From: Spirochaetaceae bacterium
GTDB taxonomy: Bacteria; Spirochaetota; Spirochaetia; Treponematales; Breznakiellaceae
Assembly: GCA_031284295.1 (NCBI GenBank)
Contig: JAITAE010000106.1
Span: 1-8,877 of the forward strand
Length of the DNA: 8,877 nt
Reading direction: 5' to 3'
Part shown: piece after piece, positions 4,901 through 8,877 of the stretch
How positions within the stretch are numbered: position 1 is the stretch's first letter
Layout: each line of letters opens with the position of its first letter
Made by a program: the position numbers and the translations under genes
Notes under the pieces: model-generated
What the model was told of the DNA's origin: nothing
Seen by the model: only the letters and a program-made list of their open reading frames with translations
Database searches by the model: none

Positions 4901-5944
4901 ATGAAGAAATATTTATTTGTTTTGCCTTTGCTGGTTTTTATTGGGATTTCGGGCCTTTGGGCTACGGGCGACGGGCAAAAGAAGACTGGAAAGGTAGTGA
5001 TCGGTTTTCAACCCGGCGCAAGTTCCACGCTTCCCATGCTGGCTGCCGAAGAAGGTTACTTCGCGCTGGCGGGAGTAGATACGGAGTTTATTCCGTTTTC
5101 AAGCACGTCGGACGGGCTTGCCGCTCTTGAAGTAGGCAAACTGGATGTAGGAGTATCGTTCGGCACAAGCGCCCCGCTTACGCTGGTAACGAACGGCGCG
5201 CCTCTTGTCATCATTGCCGGAAACGCGACCGGTTCGCACCCCATCTTTACCAAGCCTGAGAATGCCGCCCTGTATAAGGATGTGAGCGGTTTCAAGGGAA
5301 AGATCGTCGGAACGCCGCGCCTGTTTACCCCGGATGTGGTTTTTCGCGGGGCCTTGTACGACGCGGGTCTGGAGCCGGGCCGCGATCTGGAGGTGATTGA
5401 ATTCAAACGTCCGGTGGATGTTCTTGAAGCGGTGAAAAGCGGGAAGGTTGATGTCGGGGTTGGCTCAACCGCTATAACGGTGCAGATTCGCGATGCGGGA
5501 CTCGCTGTCCCGCTGTATACCACGGATCTTTTTCCGCATCACCCCTGCTGCCGTGTGGTTACGACGGAGACCGCGTTGAAAAACAAAAGACCGGCGCTCG
5601 TAGCGTTCATCAAGGCTCTGCTGCTGGCGGAAAAAAAGTTCAACGAAGACCCGGAAGCGGGGGTTCAGGCGAATGTACATCAGCAGAATTTTACGGAGCA
5701 GAACGCGCGCGATATTACATTCGCGCCGCACGTGGAGCTCGCCATTGATCCGAATACCAAAGCCATTGTGGGGATGTTTGAACGGATGAAGGCTATCAAT
5801 TATTTGGACCCTGAAACCAAGGTTGATCCTTACGCGGTAATTGATACCTCGCTATATCAGGAGGCGCTGGAACGTGTTAAAAAAGAAGCGCCTTCACCGT
5901 ATTGGGATACCCTCTCGGCGCGCTTCGTCGATCAAAACACCTGA
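4901..5944 (+). CDS. Periplasmic ABC substrate-binding protein 2, NMT1/SsuA-like, Cys-Cys motif
   Basis: This is the second binding protein, 347 residues, paralogous to the first. The signal peptide (1-21, M-K-K then a hydrophobic core, ending G-L-W-A) leads to a mature T-G-D-G start. Family segments include the early strand V-V-I-G-F-Q-P-G (32-39), V-G-K-L-D-V-G-V at 78-85 and G-K-V-D-V-G-V at 181-187. The only cysteines are the adjacent pair 216-217 in H-P-C-C-R-V-V. This pair aligns with Cys222-223 of protein 1, since both are followed by V-V, then E-T-x-L-K-N or E-T-A-L-K-N, then E-N-P-E or E-D-P-E. An in-frame TTG at 4886 is possible, but GGAGG at 4888-4892 lies 8 nt before the ATG at 4901, so the latter is chosen. 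It most likely serves the ATPase and permease encoded next. The ligand is unknown; shared cysteines suggest a chemistry like that of protein 1. Confidence 0.9.
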   Translation: MKKYLFVLPLLVFIGISGLWATGDGQKKTGKVVIGFQPGASSTLPMLAAEEGYFALAGVDTEFIPFSSTSDGLAALEVGKLDVGVSFGTSAPLTLVTNGAPLVIIAGNATGSHPIFTKPENAALYKDVSGFKGKIVGTPRLFTPDVVFRGALYDAGLEPGRDLEVIEFKRPVDVLEAVKSGKVDVGVGSTAITVQIRDAGLAVPLYTTDLFPHHPCCRVVTTETALKNKRPALVAFIKALLLAEKKFNEDPEAGVQANVHQQNFTEQNARDITFAPHVELAIDPNTKAIVGMFERMKAINYLDPETKVDPYAVIDTSLYQEALERVKKEAPSPYWDTLSARFVDQNT

Positions 5945-5945
5945 A

Positions 5946-6764
5946 ATGGGCGGATATATAGACATAAACAGTATAGTCTTTGGCTATGGCGGTGAAACTG
6001 TGCTTCAACAGGTAAGCCTGTCCATAGCAAAAGGCGAATTTGTTTCGGTGATAGGGCCTTCCGGCTGCGGAAAAAGTACCCTGCTGCGCTTGCTTGCGGG
6101 GCTCATTTTTCCTGCCGAAGGTTCTATTACCGTTGATAATCAGCCTGTAACCGGACCGGGACTCGACCGGGCCGTTGTGTTTCAGGACTATAGCCTGTTT
6201 CCCTGGATGAGTTGCCTGGAAAATGTAACGCTGGCCCTGGAACAGGCGCGGCTGGGCGCGACAAAAGCGGAGCGGACGCGCATCGCGGAAAAATATTTGG
6301 AACTTGTGGGGCTTTCGGGCGAAGGCAGGAAGCTTCCGGGCGAGCTTTCCGGCGGTATGCGTCAGCGTTCCGCGATTGCCCGCGCCCTCGCCCAAAACGC
6401 GCCGCTCCTGCTTATGGATGAACCTTTTGGGGCTCTGGACGAAATTACACGGGCAAAACAGCAGGACGCCCTGCTTGAGCTATGGCAGGGAAGTTCCGGC
6501 GGTAACGGCAAAACCGTGCTGTTTGTGACGCATGACGTTGAAGAAGCTCTGATTTTGGGTGACCGCGTAATTTTAATGGGTTCCAAGCCGGGGCGCGTCG
6601 CGTTTGAACTAAAAACATATTTAAGCCGCCCCCGCTCGCACGGTTCCGCGTTGCGTCACCCGCGCTTTGTCGAATTGCGGAATATCTTACTGGACAGGCT
6701 TAACGAATTGGTGGATGAACAGATTGAAAAACCGTCTATTGAACAGGACGGATCGGGAATATGA
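5946..6764 (+). CDS. ABC transporter ATPase subunit, second copy, NitT/TauT/SsuB type
   Basis: This 272-residue ATPase has every required motif: Walker A G-P-S-G-C-G-K-S at 37-44, Q-loop Gln80, F-P-W-M at 85-88, signature L-S-G-G-M-R-Q-R at 134-141, Walker B L-L-L-M-D-E-P at 154-160 with Glu159, G-A-L-D at 162-165, and His196. The start at 5946 is one base after the stop of binding protein 2 and has no clear ribosome-binding site, so translational coupling is likely. An in-frame GTG at 5874, with GGAGG at 5860-5864, would add 24 basic residues inside the upstream gene; family alignment favours the later start (M-G-G-Y-I-D-I). Its last 4 bases overlap the permease gene (ATGA), showing tight coupling. 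The C-terminal tail from about 255 is a short acidic extension without a recognised domain. Confidence 0.94.
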   Translation: MGGYIDINSIVFGYGGETVLQQVSLSIAKGEFVSVIGPSGCGKSTLLRLLAGLIFPAEGSITVDNQPVTGPGLDRAVVFQDYSLFPWMSCLENVTLALEQARLGATKAERTRIAEKYLELVGLSGEGRKLPGELSGGMRQRSAIARALAQNAPLLLMDEPFGALDEITRAKQQDALLELWQGSSGGNGKTVLFVTHDVEEALILGDRVILMGSKPGRVAFELKTYLSRPRSHGSALRHPRFVELRNILLDRLNELVDEQIEKPSIEQDGSGI

Positions 6765-7519
6765 AAAATATCTTTAAAAATTATTTTGGTTCAGTTTTAA
6801 TAATCGCCGGCCTGTTTGTTTTGTACTGGCTCGTTACCGATGTCGGGCGGCTGCTTGATCCGCTCATATTTCCCGGGCTTGGAAAAATATTCCGCGCCCT
6901 GCTTGCGTCAAGGAAACTTCTTTGGCGGGGCTTCCTCAGTTCCATGCGTTTGCTGTTCCCGTCGCTTTCAGTCGCCGTCCTGCTGGGTGTAGGCATAGGT
7001 ACCGTTGTCGGTCTTAACGAAAGGTTAAAGCTGCTTTTTATGCCGATATTTCGCGCGCTAAACCCGATTCCGCCGACCATGCTGATACCATACGCGATCG
7101 CGATATTTCCTACGTTTTGGCTGTCATCCGCGTCGGTTATCACGGTCGGGGTTTTCTGGCCCGTCCTCCGCAGCACGATCAACGGGATAATTTTTCTTGA
7201 GCCGCGCTGGATTGACAACGCGCGATGCCTCAACCTGAAAGGCGCGAAGCTGGTTTTTAGAATCATCCTGCCAGGCGCAATGCCTTCAATTTTTTCCGGT
7301 ATCGAATCCGGTTTAATTATGAGTTTTATCCTGCTTACAGTCGGCGAGATATTCGGAGCGCGGGCGGGGCTGGGGTATTTTGTCCAATACTACGCGGATT
7401 TCGCGGAATATGATCGTGTGATTGCCGGTATGTTCGTGTTGTCGGCGGTTGTCGTGATCATAATGTTTATTTTCGACAGGATAAAAAACCGGATACTGCA
7501 TTGGACAAGAAAAAGATAA
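6761..7519 (+). CDS. ABC transporter permease, second copy, NitT/TauT/SsuC type
   Basis: At 252 residues this inner-membrane permease has the usual SsuC/TauC length, unlike the extended first copy. An N-terminal membrane segment at about 11-26 is followed by L-I-F-P-G-L-G-K-I at 35-43, the typical S/P-rich lead-in to the core. R-A-L-N-P-I-P-P-T at 98-106 is the conserved family motif. The EAA loop lies at about 150-179 (G161-A162, then L170-P171-G172). About six membrane segments are visible, the last at 221-238, with a basic C-terminus (K-N-R-I-L-H-W). Its ATG overlaps the stop of the ATPase gene by 4 bases, so these two are surely partners. The next gene begins 12 bp later. Confidence 0.93.
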   Translation: MKNIFKNYFGSVLIIAGLFVLYWLVTDVGRLLDPLIFPGLGKIFRALLASRKLLWRGFLSSMRLLFPSLSVAVLLGVGIGTVVGLNERLKLLFMPIFRALNPIPPTMLIPYAIAIFPTFWLSSASVITVGVFWPVLRSTINGIIFLEPRWIDNARCLNLKGAKLVFRIILPGAMPSIFSGIESGLIMSFILLTVGEIFGARAGLGYFVQYYADFAEYDRVIAGMFVLSAVVVIIMFIFDRIKNRILHWTRKR

Positions 7520-7531
7520 ATAGGAGGCCGT

Positions 7532-8527
7532 ATGGACGGCGTATTTGATGAAGAATTAACGGTGGAAGTCAAGGACTACGCAAAAAAACTGGGCGCGGCG
7601 CTTACAGGAATCGCCGATGCAAATTTATTAAACGAGACGCTTGAGGCGGGTTTTCGTCCTATGGATGTGCTTCCGGGATGTTGCTCGCTTGTCGTCATGT
7701 CGCTACATATACCGGACGGGGCGCTTGAAATCATGCGGCGCGGTAAAGCGGCGTACAGTTACAATCTGTTCGGTTATGCCTACCTGAACAGGGAACTTGA
7801 TGTGCTTATATACCATATGTCAAATTTTCTTGAGGAACACGGGTACGCAACGGTTCCAATACCGGCGCGGGGTACGGCTTACGGCGCGCCCAAAAAAGGC
7901 TACGGCATGATCTCATTTCGTCACGCGGCCGTTGCCGCCGGCCTTGCGTCTTTCGGCTTAAGCGGTATTGCCCTTACCAAAGAGTATGGCAGCCGGCAAC
8001 GCTTTGTCGCGGTGCCTACGACCGCGCCGCTGACACCAGCCGAAAAGCTGCTCGATCAGCAGGATGTCTGTGACGGCTGTCTTGAATGTGTCAAGCACTG
8101 TCCCGCAGGCGCGCTGACGCTGAACCCGCCGCATGAATGCAGAATGGGCGGAAAAACATACCGTTACGCGCGTAGTCATCATGATAAATGCCTGCACCAG
8201 TCGCGGGGGCTTTCAACAAAAGTGTGGCAGGGCGCCGCCTTTAACCCAAAAGTAGATGTACCTTACGAAGAACACCCCTCCCCGGAACTTTTTTACGAGC
8301 AGCTCTGGCATAGGCGGGACGGCGGCATACGAATAAGCGAGATTGCTGAATCCACTTACGGCGCCACCCTATGCGGCCGTTGCATGGCGTTTTGCACACA
8401 GGGACATGAGGCGATGAAACGCCGCCTGAAACCCGATCAGCGCACGACCGGTTACGCGGACGACCTTGTTATCCAAAAAGATGGCGCGCTTAAAGCGCTT
8501 GTCCCAAAGTGTAAGCCTTTTAACTAG
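7532..8527 (+). CDS. QueG-like double [4Fe-4S] cluster protein of unknown substrate
   Basis: This soluble cytoplasmic protein of 331 residues belongs to the COG1600 group that includes epoxyqueuosine reductase QueG and is related to reductive dehalogenases. The N-terminal part (about 11-165) resembles the cobalamin-binding domain of those enzymes. It includes F-R-H-A-A-V-A-A-G at 129-137 and E-Y-G-S-R-Q-R at 151-157, the family's usual core. Cluster ligands are Cys180, 183, 186 and 190 (C-x2-C-x2-C-x3-C-P), then Cys220 and Cys281, 284, 288 (C-G-R-C-M-A-F-C). The last cysteine is followed by T rather than the P usual in QueG, and an adjacent Cys50-Cys51 sits near the N-terminus. It lacks the C-terminal HEAT-repeat tail of true QueG, so I do not name it queG. 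It is last in the transporter operon, with AGGAGG 4 nt before the ATG, and probably acts on the imported compound or supplies electrons. Whether it binds cobalamin cannot be told from the sequence. Confidence 0.85.
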   Translation: MDGVFDEELTVEVKDYAKKLGAALTGIADANLLNETLEAGFRPMDVLPGCCSLVVMSLHIPDGALEIMRRGKAAYSYNLFGYAYLNRELDVLIYHMSNFLEEHGYATVPIPARGTAYGAPKKGYGMISFRHAAVAAGLASFGLSGIALTKEYGSRQRFVAVPTTAPLTPAEKLLDQQDVCDGCLECVKHCPAGALTLNPPHECRMGGKTYRYARSHHDKCLHQSRGLSTKVWQGAAFNPKVDVPYEEHPSPELFYEQLWHRRDGGIRISEIAESTYGATLCGRCMAFCTQGHEAMKRRLKPDQRTTGYADDLVIQKDGALKALVPKCKPFN

Positions 8528-8554
8528 CGCGTGCCGGATTCGCTGCATAAGTGA
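8528..8554 (+). pseudogene. Relic of a substrate-binding-protein 3' end
   Basis: Directly after the stop of the iron-sulfur gene, and in the same frame, eight codons read R-V-P-D-S-L-H-K and a TGA. Binding protein 1 ends G-V-P-D-S-L-Y-H and a stop. At the DNA level 8529-8567 aligns without gaps to 4856-4894 with 32 of 39 identical bases, including the stop context ATGTTTTG and a ribosome-binding-site-like GAAGGAT. This looks like the leftover end of a third binding-protein gene, or a recombination scar. No further homology is visible upstream because the intact iron-sulfur gene occupies that space. Confidence 0.6.
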
Positions 8555-8577
8555 TGTTTTGAAGGATGCTAAGAAAG

Positions 8578-8597
8578 GCGGCCCAGGCCGCTGTTTT
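8578..8597 (+). terminator. Weak candidate terminator of the operon
   Basis: GCGGC (8578-8582) pairs with GCCGC (8587-8591) around CCAG, followed by TGTTTT. The stem is short but all G-C, and the U-tract is interrupted once. It lies 51 nt past the last operon stop codon, with AAGAAA upstream that could support weak bidirectional use. Confidence 0.4.
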
Positions 8598-8619
8598 AGA
8601 TAAGTTTTTAGCGCCCAAA

Positions 8620-8638
8620 CTCAACGCTTCGCGTTGAG
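8620..8638. repeat. Perfect hairpin CTCAACGC-TTC-GCGTTGAG
   Basis: An 8-bp perfect stem with a 3-nt loop lies between the candidate terminator and the 21-bp repeats. No T-tract follows on the plus strand and only TTT on the minus strand. It resembles a dispersed intergenic repeat, or a second weak terminator. Confidence 0.55.
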
Positions 8639-8681
8639 CCGCTCGCGAACTCATCCTGTATCTTGTCCCGGACTTAGGCAA

Positions 8682-8744
8682 ATCCGACTTGGATTTAGTT
8701 ATATCCGACTCAGGCTTAGTTATATCCGACTCGAATCTAGTTAT
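8682..8744. repeat. Three tandem 21-bp repeats next to the IS
   Basis: Units at 8682-8702, 8703-8723 and 8724-8744 each begin ATCCGACT and end TAGTTAT, with 5-6 variable bases between. A degenerate partial copy (GGACTTAGGCAA, 8670-8681) precedes them in phase. The 21-bp period equals two helical turns, so the motifs face one side of the helix. On the minus strand the period also gives 7-residue repeats in an unsupported reading frame. They lie just before the transposase promoter. Confidence 0.8.
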
Positions 8745-8755
8745 AGTAGTGCCAC

Positions 8756-8784
8756 TTGACAAAGCCGATGATATTTAGTATACA
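8756..8784 (+). promoter_or_regulatory. Sigma-70-like promoter of the transposase gene
   Basis: A perfect TTGACA (8756-8761) and TATACA (8779-8784, 4 of 6 -10 bases with all four leading positions right) are spaced by 17 bp. The start codon lies 7 bases after the -10 box, so the transcript would begin at or next to the A of ATG. No Shine-Dalgarno sequence is present. Confidence 0.6.
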
Positions 8785-8791
8785 CTGAAGC

Positions 8792-8877
8792 ATGGCATAT
8801 GATGTAAAATTTAGAAAGCGTGTACTTAAATATAAAGACGCGGGGCATACGTTTAAGGAAGTGAATGAGGCGTTTGG
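8792..8877 (+). CDS. IS630-family transposase, N-terminal fragment (runs off the window)
   Basis: Only the first 28 complete codons are in the window, open to the edge. The start M-A-Y-D-V-K-F-R-K-R-V-L followed by Y-K-D-A-G-H-T-F-K-E-V is the usual opening of the helix-turn-helix DNA-binding domain of IS630/Tc1-like transposases (first helix and turn). The DDE catalytic domain would lie to the right and cannot be seen, so whether the gene is intact or broken is unknown. A strong promoter sits immediately upstream and the message may be leaderless. Confidence 0.78.
   Translation, partial: MAYDVKFRKRVLKYKDAGHTFKEVNEAF

Larger units (their letters stand above)
8745..8877 (+). mobile_element. 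Left end of an IS630-type insertion sequence (partial)
   Basis: The coding start at 8792 is that of an IS630-family transposase, and the element runs past the window's right edge. The left boundary is a guess placed at the end of the 21-bp repeats, because the matching right inverted repeat is not in view. Insertion at TA is usual for this family and several TA dinucleotides lie around 8736-8745. Confidence 0.5.

Noticed and set aside
5841..5945. N-terminal extension of the second ATPase (start at 5841 or at GTG 5874)
   Set aside because: It lies wholly inside the binding-protein 2 gene and gives a basic, non-family leader. The GGAGG at 5860-5864 is explained by codons of the upstream protein. 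The ATG at 5946 fits the family start.
1938..7519. Assigning nitrate, taurine, sulfonate or thiamine-precursor transport
   Set aside because: The family alone does not set the substrate, no pathway gene for any of these is present, and the Cys-Cys pairs point away from the standard ligands.
7532..8527. Naming the iron-sulfur gene queG
   Set aside because: It lacks the C-terminal tail and the usual C-P after the second cluster, and it sits in a transporter operon; a tRNA-modification role is not supported.
8520..8762. 80-residue minus-strand frame with a 7-residue repeat (E-S-D-I-T-K-P type)
   Set aside because: The peptide repeat is only the 21-bp DNA repeat read in frame. The start is a TTG without ribosome-binding site and the frame crosses the relic, hairpins and terminator.

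Overview
The window (about 50% GC) looks like chromosomal DNA of a treponeme, most likely of the termite-gut or environmental clade. The grounds are the signal peptides that mature at an A-T-G-G/D sequence in both binding proteins, a spirochaete-like lipoprotein, many short GC-rich intergenic hairpins and repeats, and an IS630-type transposase start at the right edge. The organism is inferred from style, not from a database match.

Layout: (1) 1-427 has no gene; it holds a nest of inverted repeats, a perfect 22-bp tandem duplication and several hairpins. (2) 428-1486, minus strand, is a lipoprotein with a lamin-tail-like C-terminal part. (3) 1487-1937 is a divergent intergenic region with a short palindrome, a GC-rich hairpin, a possible 55-residue ORF and a good sigma-70-like promoter facing right. 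(4) 1938-8527 is a seven-gene plus-strand operon: permease, ATPase, binding protein, binding protein, ATPase, permease, and a QueG-like double [4Fe-4S] protein. (5) 8528-8791 holds a relic of a binding-protein 3' end, hairpins, a weak terminator and three 21-bp repeats. (6) 8792-8877 is the start of a transposase that runs off the window.

How the genes work together: the operon encodes two complete NitT/TauT/SsuABC-type importers in mirror order (P-A-S then S-A-P), followed by a soluble iron-sulfur protein. Both binding proteins carry an adjacent Cys-Cys pair at the same aligned site in the C-terminal half, and the first has two more cysteines, one in an H-T-G-C motif. NitT/TauT-type binding proteins for nitrate, taurine, sulfonates or thiamine precursors are not known to me to need such pairs. 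I therefore infer a soft-metal, metalloid or thiol/organosulfur ligand, perhaps processed by the iron-sulfur protein. That is a hypothesis; the substrate cannot be read from the sequence. A GC-rich hairpin and two tandem covarying hairpins sit just before the first binding-protein gene and may raise its expression relative to the membrane genes.
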